This document shows, piece after piece, positions 10,751 through 20,653 of a stretch of DNA of 64,000 nucleotides (within the stretch, counting starts at the first letter, position 1; each line of letters opens with the position of its first letter). The notes under the pieces are model-generated. The model was given only the letters and a program-made list of their open reading frames with translations, was not told the origin of the DNA and made no database searches. Made by a program: the position numbers and the translations under genes. The stretch is from Cellulophaga sp. F20128 (GTDB taxonomy: Bacteria; Bacteroidota; Bacteroidia; Flavobacteriales; Flavobacteriaceae), in contig NZ_JALKBA010000012.1 of NCBI RefSeq assembly GCF_023015805.1, positions 35,246-99,245 on the forward strand. The letters run 5' to 3'.

Positions 10751-11239
10751 ATGAAAACGCTTCCGAATGACATTGTTTTGCGACCTAGATTCCATCTAGA
10801 ATTGCAGCAATCTAGCCATCAAATTCTTGCCAAATTTAAACAAACCACTAGTGAAGGTATTGTTTGCAACTGTTTGGACGAACATGTGTTTTTAAAAATT
10901 AGACCCCAACATCTTCATTTTTGGTCACCACAGCTGCACTTAGAGATCGATGCTATTGACGAGGAGTCTTGCCAATTGCAAGGTATTTTTGGGCCCAACC
11001 CCTCGCTATGGACATTTTTTATGTTTATCCACTTTGCCATTGCCCTCTTTTTTATCGTTTTTGGCGTATGGGGGTATTCCAATTGGGCACTACAGAAACC
11101 CTATACCCTACAAATAATGACGATGGTATTGATGACGCTTGTTTGGGTTTCCTTGTATCTATTTGGTAGAATAGGCAAACAGAAAGGCAGGCCACAAATG
11201 CAAGAACTCCATGCTTTTGTGCAACAAACTATTGGCTGA
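10751..11239 (+). CDS. Conserved hypothetical membrane protein
   Basis: A 162-residue protein, divergent from der. The N-terminal half is soluble with beta-strand-like patterns, including a CNCLDEHVFLKIRP segment. Two membrane helices follow at about residues 91-113 and 123-142, and a short basic tail ends the protein. Proteins of this kind occur near der and era in Flavobacteriaceae, but I recognise no named domain and no catalytic motif. It converges with era with only 23 bases between stops. Confidence 0.75.
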   Translation: MKTLPNDIVLRPRFHLELQQSSHQILAKFKQTTSEGIVCNCLDEHVFLKIRPQHLHFWSPQLHLEIDAIDEESCQLQGIFGPNPSLWTFFMFIHFAIALFFIVFGVWGYSNWALQKPYTLQIMTMVLMTLVWVSLYLFGRIGKQKGRPQMQELHAFVQQTIG

Positions 11240-11262
11240 TGCCCCGATAAGAAAAGATAGAT

Positions 11263-12150
11263 TTAGCCTTTGTTGTAACCAAAGCGTTTTAACTGATTGG
11301 CATTACTACGCCAATTCTTATTCACCTTTACATACAACTCTAGATGTACTTGTTTGTCAAAGAATTTCTCCAAGTCTTTCCGTGCTTCTACACCCACTCG
11401 TTTTAGAGCAGCTCCTTTATGGCCAATGATGATTCCTTTTTGAGAATCTCTTTCTACCATAATTACAGAACGCATTCTAATAATTTCATCGTCTTCAAAA
11501 AACTCTTCCGTATCTATTTCTACGGCATAAGGCACTTCTTTTTTATAGAACTGCAATATTTTCTCGCGAATGGTTTCGTTTACAAAGAAGCGTTCGGGCT
11601 TATCTGTTAATTGGTCTTTAGGATAGTATGGGTGAGAAATGGGAAGCAATTCTATAATCCGAAGAAAAACTTCTTTTACATTAAAATTCATCAAGGCAGA
11701 AATAGGGTGTATTTCTGCTGTTGGCAATTGTTCATGCCAATAGGCCACTTGTTCCTCTAAAACCCCTTGTTCTGAGGCATCAATTTTATTCAATAATAAA
11801 AGTACAGGGATTTTGGTATTTTTCAATTTATTAAAGAAGGCTTCATCTTTAAGGGCCTTCTCTCCTATCTCTACCATATAGATAAGGATATCTGCATCTT
11901 CAAAAGCTGTTTTTACAAAATCCATCATGGAACTTTGCAACTCATAGGCGGGTTTTATAATCCCCGGGGTATCAGACAGAATGACTTGAAAATCATCACC
12001 ATTCACAATCCCTAAAATACGGTGTCTTGTAGTTTGTGCTTTGGAAGTGATAATGGATAATTTTTCACCCACAAAGGCATTCATCAAGGTAGACTTCCCC
12101 ACATTGGGGTTTCCTATAATATTTACAAATCCTGCTTTATGCTCTGTCAT
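11263..12150 (-). CDS. era: GTPase Era
   Basis: A 295-residue Era: a G domain with GNPNVGKSTLMNAF, DTPGI and NKID motifs (about residues 12-125), then a C-terminal KH domain with the GHKGAALKRVG motif (about 240-262). Era binds 16S rRNA and assists maturation of the small ribosomal subunit. The start overlaps the end of the upstream symporter gene by 14 bases, so both are read from the same transcript. Confidence 0.97.
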   Translation of the reverse strand: MTEHKAGFVNIIGNPNVGKSTLMNAFVGEKLSIITSKAQTTRHRILGIVNGDDFQVILSDTPGIIKPAYELQSSMMDFVKTAFEDADILIYMVEIGEKALKDEAFFNKLKNTKIPVLLLLNKIDASEQGVLEEQVAYWHEQLPTAEIHPISALMNFNVKEVFLRIIELLPISHPYYPKDQLTDKPERFFVNETIREKILQFYKKEVPYAVEIDTEEFFEDDEIIRMRSVIMVERDSQKGIIIGHKGAALKRVGVEARKDLEKFFDKQVHLELYVKVNKNWRSNANQLKRFGYNKG

Positions 12151-13501
12151 TTTTTACTTTTACAAAATAGGTTTTCATGGCTTTGTTTACTCTTGGCGCC
12201 AAATACAATACGGCAATCATGTTCGGGATTACCATAAGGGCAAAGGATAAATCGATTAAATTAATTACCAAATCTACCGATGCCACCGCTGCAAAGGTAA
12301 TACTCCCAACGTAAATGAAATTATAAAACTTCCCAATTTTAGCATTGGTGATAAAAGATAAGCATTTTGTACCGTAATAAGAGTAGGTAAATAAGGTAGA
12401 CAAGGCAAAGGCACTAACAACCACCATTAATAAAACGCCACCGTAGGGAATAGAGCTCTTAAAGGCATTTAGGGTCATGGCGATACCATTGGTTTCTGTA
12501 TCTAGATGCGCACCACTGATGATAATCACAATAGCGGTAAGGCTACATACAATAATAGTATCTATAAAGGGGCCTAACATGGCCACCAAACCTTCTTGAA
12601 TGGGTTCCTTGGTTTTTGATTGTCCGTGAAACATAGGTGCGGTACCTACACCCGACTCATTAGAGAAAACGGCTCTACGAATCCCGATTATAATTAAGCC
12701 CCACAAGCCACCGGTGACTACCGTTTTAAAATTAAAGGCTTCGGTAAATATCAATTCTATGGAAGGAAAAATATTAGCAGCGTTCGTAAAAAGAATATAG
12801 ACTACAGCCAGGAGATACACGAGCACCATAAAAGGCACTATAGCGGTTGCTACTCTGGCAATTTTTTGAAGGCCTCCAAAAATCACAAAGGAAGTAATGA
12901 TAGAAAGGACGATACCGATACCGAGTTTCCAATTAAAATCACCCAAGACCATGAAGGCTTCGTCTGGTTGTATCACTGTCATTAGGGTCTGGGTAAACTG
13001 GTTGGTAGTAAAAGCGGGCAGTACACCAAAGAGGCCGGCGATACAAAAGAAGACCGCTAGGGGTTTTGCTTTGGGGCCAATACCTTTGGTGATATAATAC
13101 ATAGGACCACCTTGCAGCTTGCCGTCTGAATCTTCACCTCTATATAAGATGGAAAGGCTACAGGAATAAAATTTTATACACATGCCAATGATGGCGGTTA
13201 CCCAAATCCAAAACACAACACCGGGGCCACCCATATAAATGGCGATGGCTACTCCGGCAATATTTCCCATGCCTACGGTAGCGGCTACGGCAGAAGAAAG
13301 GGCTTGTAGGTGACTAACTTCACCTGGATCGTTAGGATTATCATACTTCCCACGGGTAATATTTAGAGCATGTCTAAAATACCGATAGGGTAATAATTTG
13401 GAATAAAAAACAAGGAACAGCCCCCCACCGATAATCAAAAAAAGCATAACCCACTCAGTATAAGGTAGTATGCTTGATAAAAACTTATTTACAACTTCCA
13501 T
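12137..13501 (-). CDS. Sodium:alanine/glycine symporter (AGCS family)
   Basis: A 454-residue membrane protein with about 10-11 hydrophobic segments. Family motifs are visible: the N-terminal ALSSAVAATVGMGNIAGVA stretch, the GGPMYYI motif and the RRAVFSNESGVGTAPM signature, which together identify the AGCS (alanine or glycine:cation symporter) family. It imports small neutral amino acids with sodium across the inner membrane. It lies directly upstream of era and overlaps it by 14 bases. Confidence 0.93.
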   Translation of the reverse strand: MEVVNKFLSSILPYTEWVMLFLIIGGGLFLVFYSKLLPYRYFRHALNITRGKYDNPNDPGEVSHLQALSSAVAATVGMGNIAGVAIAIYMGGPGVVFWIWVTAIIGMCIKFYSCSLSILYRGEDSDGKLQGGPMYYITKGIGPKAKPLAVFFCIAGLFGVLPAFTTNQFTQTLMTVIQPDEAFMVLGDFNWKLGIGIVLSIITSFVIFGGLQKIARVATAIVPFMVLVYLLAVVYILFTNAANIFPSIELIFTEAFNFKTVVTGGLWGLIIIGIRRAVFSNESGVGTAPMFHGQSKTKEPIQEGLVAMLGPFIDTIIVCSLTAIVIIISGAHLDTETNGIAMTLNAFKSSIPYGGVLLMVVVSAFALSTLFTYSYYGTKCLSFITNAKIGKFYNFIYVGSITFAAVASVDLVINLIDLSFALMVIPNMIAVLYLAPRVNKAMKTYFVKVKNDRA

Positions 13502-13581
13502 TTAATTTTAAATAATGTAATGAGCGAGTAATTTAAGCATTTTAAAAAAGAATGCTGTGAAAAATATTTATCAATTTATGT

Positions 13582-13613
13582 TTTGATAGTATGAAAAAAG
13601 CTTCGTATATTTG
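13582..13613 (+). promoter_or_regulatory. Bacteroidota-type promoter of tRNA-fMet
   Basis: TTTG (13582-13585) and TATATTTG (13606-13613) are separated by 20 bases and match the -33/-7 consensus of the Bacteroidota primary sigma factor. The promoter lies about 75 bases upstream of the mature tRNA. Confidence 0.75.
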
Positions 13614-13687
13614 CAGTCCAAAATAAATCAGTCGGCATTATGAACCGAGGAGTTAAAAGCTAGGATGATTGTTTTGGAAACCCATAT

Positions 13688-13768
<81 letters not shown>

Positions 13769-13770
13769 GA

Positions 13771-13802
13771 AAAGGCTTTGCAGAAATGTGAGGCCTTTTT
13801 TT
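13771..13802 (+). terminator. Terminator after tRNA-fMet, supplied by the ICE
   Basis: A stem formed by AAAGGC and GGCCTTT-like arms is followed by a T-run. It lies outside the 51-bp att repeat, so it belongs to the inserted element; a similar but distinct hairpin follows the right repeat at 62766. Confidence 0.75.
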
Positions 13803-13811
13803 ATTTCCAAT

Positions 13812-13833
13812 AGTACAGAATAAGTACAGAATA
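13812..13833 (+). repeat. Two tandem 11-bp repeats, putative integrase arm sites (left end)
   Basis: AGTACAGAATA occurs twice head-to-tail (13812-13822 and 13823-13833). The same 11-mer occurs three times at 62576-62608 near the integrase. Position and symmetry suggest arm-type binding sites of the integrase. Confidence 0.7.
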
Positions 13834-13986
13834 TTCCTATTTTCAAAATTCAATTCTATTTATGCTCATTTGCCTTCTATTGATAATAAGTAGTATCAAA
13901 TATCTAAATAGTGTTTGGATATAAAGGTGAACATTCTTTCTTTGCACAACCTGTGCATCCATTATTTTGTATCTTTGTCAAACTTT

Positions 13987-14382
13987 ATGAAAATATTCGT
14001 TTCCATATCAATGTCGTTCCTATTCCTTTTTCAAGGAATAGCGGCCAATATGGAAGTTTGTGAGCAGATTGAAGAAATATCGCATTTTATTGCGCATTAT
14101 CAAGACCACAAGGAAGATGATGGATATTCTTTTTTTGAATATGTTTATGAAGATTATATAAACGACGATGGAAAAGTGGACAACCACCATCCAGATTCGG
14201 AACACGATGATGCACCCGTACATATAAACCACCAATGTTGTCAACACTTTGTGTTCTTTACACCTTTTCAACCTACGTTAATAAATACGATTTCCCCCGA
14301 GGCTAAAAATCAGTATAATCATTACACTTTCCAATTAAATTCCAGATATCTGGAATCCCCATTCCAACCCCCAAAAGTATAA
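13987..14382 (+). CDS. Small exported His/Asp-rich protein of the metal-efflux operon
   Basis: A 131-residue protein. The ATG at 13987 is preferred over an upstream in-frame start because it places a signal peptide (about 1-20, MSFLFLFQGIAA) at the N-terminus. The mature part is acidic and histidine-rich (HHPDSEHDDAPVHINHQCCQHF), as expected for a metal-binding or metal-sensing periplasmic protein. It precedes the RND pump gene by 117 bases in the same direction. Similar short proteins upstream of CusA/CzcA operons are common in Flavobacteriaceae. The exact metal is unknown. Confidence 0.75.
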   Translation: MKIFVSISMSFLFLFQGIAANMEVCEQIEEISHFIAHYQDHKEDDGYSFFEYVYEDYINDDGKVDNHHPDSEHDDAPVHINHQCCQHFVFFTPFQPTLINTISPEAKNQYNHYTFQLNSRYLESPFQPPKV

Positions 14383-14499
14383 TTCAGTTTTTTTAAGGAC
14401 AGCTATGTCCTAACGTGATGCTTTTCAAAGTAGGCATTGCTTTATAAATACGTTGCACCTATACGCATCGTAAGTTTTCAACTGAATTAATACATATTT

Positions 14500-17400
14500 A
14501 TGATTAATAAAATCATCTCATTTTCCATTAATAATAAATTTATTATTGGGCTCTTTATAGTGGTACTTATAGGTACTGGTATTTGGTCTATGGCCACTAT
14601 AAACTTGGGTTCTGTACCCGATATTACCAACAATCAAGTTCAAGTTATAACAACTGCTCCCAATTTGGGAACTGAGGATATTGAACAATTTGTAACTTTT
14701 CCCGTAGAATTGGCAATGGCGAACCTCCCCGACGTTATCGAGCTGCGCTCGATCTCTCGTTTTGGTCTGTCTGTAGTAACCATTGTTTTTAAAGACAAAG
14801 CAGGCACTTACCTTCCCCGGCAACTGGTACAAGAAAAGTTAACTGAAGTAGCCGGAGAAATTCCTGAAGGTTTTGGTACACCATTTATGGCTCCAATTAC
14901 CACGGGTTTAGGGGAAATCTACCAATACACCCTAAAAGTAAAGGAAGGTTATGAAGAAAAATATGATGCAACGGAGCTCCGTACCATACAGGATTGGATC
15001 GTAAAACGTCAAATGGCATTAGTCCCCGGAGTTGTTGAAGTAAATGCTTTTGGTGGTTTTGTAAAACAATATGAAGTTGCTCTTAATCCGGATAAACTTA
15101 AAAGCTTCGGCCTCACTATGAGCCAGGTTTTTGAAGCATTAAAGGTTAATAACGCAAATACTGGAGGCGCTTATATTGAAAAAAACCATCAGGCCAATTT
15201 TATACGTGGCGAAGGCTTGGCGCGTAGCATTTCAGATTTGGAAAATACAGTGGTCACTACACAAAATGGAAGCCCTGTTTTAATCCGGGATGTGGCTGAA
15301 AAAGTAGGATATGGCAGTCAAGTGCGTTATGGTGCTTTTACACAGGATGGCCACGAAACTGTAGGCGGACAAATATTAATGCTGAAAGGCGAAAGTCCAA
15401 GCACCGTTATAGACAATGTTGAAAAGCGTATAACGGAAATTCAAAAATCCCTGCCTGAAGGCGTGTATATCGATACGTTTTTAAGCCAAAGCGAGCTTAT
15501 TGAGAGAACTACAAGTACCGTAAAAACAAATCTAATTGAAGGGGCGCTTATCGTCATATTCGTTTTGGTGCTCCTTTTGGGAAGCTTTCGTGGTGGATTG
15601 ATTGCTGCTTCGATAATACCCTTATGCTTATTATTTGCATTTATTTTGATGAAACAATTTGGCATTTGGGCGAATTTAATGTCCTTGGGAGCAATAGATT
15701 TCGGAATTATTGTAGATGGTGCTGTGATTATTGTGGAAGGAACGGTTTTTCAGATTCATCAACGGATGAAAAAATCCAATGCTATCATAGGACAATCCGA
15801 GATGGATGAAATCGCCTATGACTCTTCAAGTAAAATGATGAATTCTGCCTTCTTCGGTCAACTAATTGTTCTTATAGTTTTTACGCCTATTCTGTTTTTG
15901 ACCGGTGTGGAAGGGAAAATGTTCCGACCAATGGCGTTTACATTTGGTTTTGCCGTTTTAGGGGCAATTATCCTTTGTCTTACCTACGTACCGGTGATGT
16001 CGTCATTATTTTTAAAACCTGCCAAAAACCAAAATAGTTGGTTTGCTAAATTTGAAAATAAGATTGATAGAATCAGTAATAAAATTATGGGTGCTTTGAA
16101 TCGTGCCTATCTTCCCATATTAAATTTTGCACTTCGTTTTAAAGCAGGAGTCGTTATAGGGGCGGTTGCGCTATTCTTGATTGCAGGATTTCTTTTCAGT
16201 AATATGGGAGCAGAATTTGTCCCGAAATTTGATGAAGGCGATATTGCCTTTCAAGCATTGATAAAACCGGGGAGCAGTCTTACAGAATCGATTGAAGCTT
16301 CAGAGAAACTTCAGAATTTAATCAATGAATTTCCGGAAGTAAAAACGGTAGTTTCAAGAATTGGTGTGGCAGAAATACCGACAGACCCAATGCCTATGGA
16401 TATTGCAGATAGTTACATTATTCTTGAAAAGGACAAGAGTAAATGGACATCCGCAGAAAGTAAAGAAGAACTCATAGAAAAGATTCAAGAAAAAATTTCA
16501 GTAGTTCCCGGCGTAAATTTCGTGTTTACCCAACCTGTGGAACTTCGTTTTAATGAATTGCTGACTGGCGTTCGTGAGGACGTGGCTATCAAATTGTACG
16601 GAGAAGATTTGGACGTGTTGGCAGACAAGATACAGGAAATCGCTGCGGTAATACGTAAAGTTCCGGGTGCAGCAGACCTTAATGTAGAGGCTACAAGTGG
16701 TTTACCCCAAATGACCGTGGTTTACAACCGTGCAAAAATGGCACAATACGGTGTTACTGTCAATAAACTGAATGATTATGTAAGTGCTGCATTTGCTGGA
16801 GAAAAGGCAGGTGTCATATTTGAAGGGGAAAAGCGCTTTGATGTGGTCATTCGTTTGGCAGAAGAATATCGACAAGATATCAACAGCTTAAAAGATCTTT
16901 ATATTGATTTGCCAAACGGTGCACAAGTACCCTTAAAGGAAGTGGCTGATATTAGCTACAAACCTGGGCCAATGCAGATTTCAAGGGATAATACCTCGCG
17001 GCGTATTTCGGTAGGGGTCAATGTTCGTGGACGCGATGTAAAATCGATGGTCGAGGAAATTCAGCAAAAACTGGAAACGGAAGTAAAACTGCCCCCAGGT
17101 TATTATGTTACTTACGGAGGGTCATTTGAAAACCTGCAACGAGCATCAGACCGATTGATGATTGTAGTCCCAATCGTTCTATTAACAATATTTGTTCTGC
17201 TCTACTTTGCTTTGAATTCATTTAAACAAGCTATGATGATCTATATGGCAGTGCCTTTGGCGGCCATTGGTGGCGTGTTCGTCTTGTTGATTCGAGGAAT
17301 GCCATTCAGTATTTCCGCAGGAGTCGGGTTTATCGTACTCTTCGGAGTTGCCGTATTAAACGGACTCATACTCATAAACAAATTCAATGAACTAAAAGAC

Positions 17401-18915
17401 AGTGGAATGACAGATTTAAAAAAGCGGATATACGAAGCTACGCACGAACGTTTACGTCCAATTTTATTAACAGCCATTACAACAATTATGGGTTTTATCC
17501 CAATGGCGATTTCCACCTCTGGAGGTGCAGAAGTACAACGCCCTTTGGCAACAGTAGTCATTGGAGGAATGATTACGGCAACATTTCTGACTTTGGTGGT
17601 TATACCTATTCTTTATTATTGGCTTGAATCGAGAAAGGAACGAAACAATGCTGGTGGAGATGTAAGCTATATCAACAAATCAACGAACATTGTAACCGTA
17701 CTATTGATGGTTGGTGGTTTGATGGCTTCTGGAACTGCGTTTGCCCAAAACACCAGTCCAAATGGCACAATTCCAAAAACCTTGACCGTAGATGAGGCTA
17801 TTGCGATGGCAAAGCAGAATTATCCATCGCTTAAGGAGAGTCAGGCATTTATTGAACGGGAAAAGGCACTAAAGGGAACGAGTTTTGACCTTGGTAGCAC
17901 ACAAGTTTTCACGGGCAAAGAAGAATATGGCAATAATCTTCCTGGCGTACAGACAACCGTTGGTGTGCAACAAGGCAACATTGATTTGCTTTCAGGATTT
18001 TCAAAATCCAAGTTTTACAAAGAGCGTATTGTCTTGGGAGAAAAGTTTTATGTAGCCAATGAACAACAGTTGGTGCGCAATGTGATGCAAGCCTACGATC
18101 AAATTAATTATTACAAGGCACAGTTGCGTTTTGCAGACCAATTGGACAGTATTTATGCCAATTTTAAGTCCGCTGCCCAACTTCGGTATGACACTGGAGA
18201 AACAGGCAAGTTGGAATTTATTTCAGCCTCTTCCGAATTTCAACAGATTCAAGTGTTGAGGCAACAAGCTTTTGATGATATTGAAATTGCCAAACGTGCC
18301 TTAAAACAATATTTGGGAACGGATGAAACCATCGAGACGGTAGATGGTTTTTACGAGCCATTGGATTTTATGGCGACATTGGATTCAACTTCGGTTGCCA
18401 ATAACCCAATGTTGCAATATGCCTTGCAAAATGCCGAAGTAAGTAAAGCAAATGTGGGCGTTGAAAAATCGCAATTCCTACCGAAATTCAGTTTATCATA
18501 TGGCAGGCAGGTTGTGGATGATGTTTCAGGGTTTAATACCTATCAGGCAGGTATTAGTATTCCGTTATGGTTTTTTCCGCAGAAGTCAAGGGTTAAGGCA
18601 GCCAAGGCAGACGCAATGGTAGCAGAGAATCAATATTTGGAGCAAAAAGCGGTTACAGAAAGTCGTGTTTCACAATTGACCAAATCACTCGAAAAAACAA
18701 AGAAGATTTTGCAATATTACGAAGAAGGCGCACTATTGTTGGCAGAAGAACAAATTACCACAGCGCAGTTGGCTTCTAAAGAAGGCGAAATAGATTACGT
18801 CAATTATATCACCATTCTTAATAGTGCCATCCGTATTAAACAAAACCATTTACAATACATCAATCAGTATAACCAGCAGACCATTGATATGCAATATCAA
18901 TTGGGCAATTTATAA
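14500..18915 (+). CDS. CusA/CzcA heavy-metal RND pump fused to a TolC-like outer-membrane factor
   Basis: A 1471-residue fusion. Residues 1 to about 1045 form a complete heavy-metal RND pump: TM1 at about 12-32, large periplasmic loops, and a TM4 region with LGAIDFGIIVDGAVIIVE that carries the charged residues of the proton relay. Residues about 1058-1082 look like a signal peptide with an Ala-x-Ala end (GTAFAQ). The remainder (about 1090-1471) is an outer-membrane efflux (OMF/TolC) domain of alternating helical hairpins. Fusions of this type are known in Bacteroidota. The adaptor gene follows after 16 bases. The pump exports divalent or monovalent metals such as Zn, Co, Cd, Cu or Ag; which one cannot be read from the sequence. 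Confidence 0.93.
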   Translation: MINKIISFSINNKFIIGLFIVVLIGTGIWSMATINLGSVPDITNNQVQVITTAPNLGTEDIEQFVTFPVELAMANLPDVIELRSISRFGLSVVTIVFKDKAGTYLPRQLVQEKLTEVAGEIPEGFGTPFMAPITTGLGEIYQYTLKVKEGYEEKYDATELRTIQDWIVKRQMALVPGVVEVNAFGGFVKQYEVALNPDKLKSFGLTMSQVFEALKVNNANTGGAYIEKNHQANFIRGEGLARSISDLENTVVTTQNGSPVLIRDVAEKVGYGSQVRYGAFTQDGHETVGGQILMLKGESPSTVIDNVEKRITEIQKSLPEGVYIDTFLSQSELIERTTSTVKTNLIEGALIVIFVLVLLLGSFRGGLIAASIIPLCLLFAFILMKQFGIWANLMSLGAIDFGIIVDGAVIIVEGTVFQIHQRMKKSNAIIGQSEMDEIAYDSSSKMMNSAFFGQLIVLIVFTPILFLTGVEGKMFRPMAFTFGFAVLGAIILCLTYVPVMSSLFLKPAKNQNSWFAKFENKIDRISNKIMGALNRAYLPILNFALRFKAGVVIGAVALFLIAGFLFSNMGAEFVPKFDEGDIAFQALIKPGSSLTESIEASEKLQNLINEFPEVKTVVSRIGVAEIPTDPMPMDIADSYIILEKDKSKWTSAESKEELIEKIQEKISVVPGVNFVFTQPVELRFNELLTGVREDVAIKLYGEDLDVLADKIQEIAAVIRKVPGAADLNVEATSGLPQMTVVYNRAKMAQYGVTVNKLNDYVSAAFAGEKAGVIFEGEKRFDVVIRLAEEYRQDINSLKDLYIDLPNGAQVPLKEVADISYKPGPMQISRDNTSRRISVGVNVRGRDVKSMVEEIQQKLETEVKLPPGYYVTYGGSFENLQRASDRLMIVVPIVLLTIFVLLYFALNSFKQAMMIYMAVPLAAIGGVFVLLIRGMPFSISAGVGFIVLFGVAVLNGLILINKFNELKDSGMTDLKKRIYEATHERLRPILLTAITTIMGFIPMAISTSGGAEVQRPLATVVIGGMITATFLTLVVIPILYYWLESRKERNNAGGDVSYINKSTNIVTVLLMVGGLMASGTAFAQNTSPNGTIPKTLTVDEAIAMAKQNYPSLKESQAFIEREKALKGTSFDLGSTQVFTGKEEYGNNLPGVQTTVGVQQGNIDLLSGFSKSKFYKERIVLGEKFYVANEQQLVRNVMQAYDQINYYKAQLRFADQLDSIYANFKSAAQLRYDTGETGKLEFISASSEFQQIQVLRQQAFDDIEIAKRALKQYLGTDETIETVDGFYEPLDFMATLDSTSVANNPMLQYALQNAEVSKANVGVEKSQFLPKFSLSYGRQVVDDVSGFNTYQAGISIPLWFFPQKSRVKAAKADAMVAENQYLEQKAVTESRVSQLTKSLEKTKKILQYYEEGALLLAEEQITTAQLASKEGEIDYVNYITILNSAIRIKQNHLQYINQYNQQTIDMQYQLGNL

Positions 18916-18931
18916 CCTTAAAAAAAGAGAA

Positions 18932-20191
18932 ATGAAGAATATACTATTAGTTAGTACCGTATTATTTACACTTATGTTTATGAGTTGTAATGATGCCCAA
19001 AAATCTGAACTTGGACATAATGAAGCCGAAGGTGTATCAAAGACCAATGAAGTTGGAGAAGATGCACACGGCGAAGAAGGCCACGTTGAAGGAGAGGAAG
19101 AAGGTGGTCACAGCGAGGAAGAAGGCGTTGTAGAACTTACAAAGCAACAAGCTGAAACCATCGGTTTGGAAATGAAATCTTTGGAGGAACGGAATTTAGG
19201 GAACAACATTAAGGTAACAGGTACGCTGGAACTTTTCCCACAGGATAAGGCGAATATCAGTCCGTTTGTTGGTGGAAATGTGAGTTCCATAAAAGTAATA
19301 CCTGGAGATAATGTAAGTAAAGGACAGGTATTGGCATATATAGAACACCCAGATATCATTGCAATGCAACAGGAATATCAGGAAAAAAATGACGAACTGG
19401 TCTTTTTGAAACAGGATTTTGAGCGCAAGCAGACTCTTTATGACAAAGGTGTTTCTTCTGGAAAGGAATTTCAGATGGCGCAGTCAAAATTTCGTTCCAC
19501 AACATCCAGCGTCAATGGTTTGCGGTCCCAATTGAGACTGTTGGGCATTAATCCGGACAAAGTGGCTGAAGGCCAAATATATTCCGCTGTTCCCATTACC
19601 ACACCCATAAGTGGCTATGTGGATGAAGTAATGATTAGCCTTGGCGATTACGTGGCGCAACAATCCAAAATGTTCTCAATAAGCGATAATTCAAAGATTT
19701 ATGTCAACTTCAAAATATATGAGAAGGACATAAAGCAAATCAAGAAAGGACAACAGATATATTTTTCTACGGCCTCTCGTCCAGATGAACTGCTTAAAGC
19801 AACCGTTCGGTCTGTGGGTAAAACATTTAACACCGACCCAAAAGCTTTGGAAGTTCTGGCAGATATTGAAAACGAGGATAAAAACCTATTGCCGGGTATG
19901 TACGTGGAAGGGCGAATAGTGCAAGGTGAGAAAAAAGGTTTCGCCGTACCGGAAGCCGCCGTTATAAAAGAAGGCGAGCAATCCTTTATTTTTATTCTGG
20001 ATGAAGATGGAGAAATGGAAGCGAACAAAATGAAATTTAAAATGATACCCGTAACGGTTGGTATTACTGATTTAGGCTTTGTTGAAGTCAATCTGCCTGC
20101 CGAAGTTTCAAAGGACGCCAAAGTTGTCATAAACGGAGCTTATAATCTCTCTTCGGAAATGGTTAAAGGCGAACTGGAACACGGACATTAA
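18932..20191 (+). CDS. Periplasmic adaptor (CusB/CzcB family membrane-fusion lipoprotein)
   Basis: A 419-residue protein. The ATG at 18932 gives a lipoprotein signal peptide ending in MFMSC, so it is preferred over the longer in-frame start inside the pump gene. A His/Glu-rich segment follows (about residues 30-70; GEEGHVEGEEEGGHSEEEG), then the barrel-sandwich, alpha-hairpin and beta-barrel domains of an efflux adaptor (PFVGGNVSSIKVIPGDNVSKG at about 110). It joins the RND pump to its OMF part. The histidine-rich stretch may bind metal. It is the second main gene of the efflux operon. Confidence 0.93.
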   Translation: MKNILLVSTVLFTLMFMSCNDAQKSELGHNEAEGVSKTNEVGEDAHGEEGHVEGEEEGGHSEEEGVVELTKQQAETIGLEMKSLEERNLGNNIKVTGTLELFPQDKANISPFVGGNVSSIKVIPGDNVSKGQVLAYIEHPDIIAMQQEYQEKNDELVFLKQDFERKQTLYDKGVSSGKEFQMAQSKFRSTTSSVNGLRSQLRLLGINPDKVAEGQIYSAVPITTPISGYVDEVMISLGDYVAQQSKMFSISDNSKIYVNFKIYEKDIKQIKKGQQIYFSTASRPDELLKATVRSVGKTFNTDPKALEVLADIENEDKNLLPGMYVEGRIVQGEKKGFAVPEAAVIKEGEQSFIFILDEDGEMEANKMKFKMIPVTVGITDLGFVEVNLPAEVSKDAKVVINGAYNLSSEMVKGELEHGH

Positions 20192-20299
20192 TTCAATAAT
20201 AATCAAAGATTTTGATTCCGGGTTTGTTTATCGTCTTAATTAGTTAGTTAAAAATTAGAAAACAGGCTCGGTTCAAAATTGATTTAAAATATTCATAAT

Positions 20300-20638
20300 A
20301 TGAAGGAAATAAAAGCATTTATAAAACCGAACCGAATCCAAAGAGTCATTGAAGCACTATCAGATAATGGATTTAAAAGTATGACCCTTTCACAAGCAGA
20401 AGGAACTGGCGCCTTTAAGTCAAAAGGTGCAAGACCGTCGTTGGATTTTCACGTGACAGATAGTCCAGTGGTTAAGTTGGAACTGGTCTGCCAAAATGAG
20501 GAAGCCCAAGTGGCCATTGAAACAATTATAGCCAACGCCAAAACCGACGGACCTGGAGATGGTATTATTTATATAGCAAATATTGAAGATGCCTTTCAGA
20601 TTAAATCTGGAGATTCCTTAAAACGGTACGACCTATAA
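20300..20638 (+). CDS. PII-like signalling protein linked to metal efflux
   Basis: A 112-residue protein with the ferredoxin-like fold pattern of PII proteins (MKEIKAFIKPNRIQRVIEAL at the start; GDGIIYIANIEDAFQIKSG near the end, like the PII B- and C-loops). The T-loop is altered (GTGAFKSKGARPSLDFHV) and lacks the usual uridylylated tyrosine. PII homologues of this kind are found beside CusA/CzcA pumps and form a branch separate from nitrogen-regulatory PII. Its position between the efflux genes and a Fur regulator suggests that it senses a nucleotide or metal and modulates efflux. Confidence 0.85.
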   Translation: MKEIKAFIKPNRIQRVIEALSDNGFKSMTLSQAEGTGAFKSKGARPSLDFHVTDSPVVKLELVCQNEEAQVAIETIIANAKTDGPGDGIIYIANIEDAFQIKSGDSLKRYDL

Positions 20639-20653
20639 AACACTTTGTTGCAA

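Noticed and set aside
18824..18931. Longer start of the CusB-like adaptor
   Set aside because: The extension lies inside the pump gene and would bury the lipoprotein signal peptide that begins at 18932.
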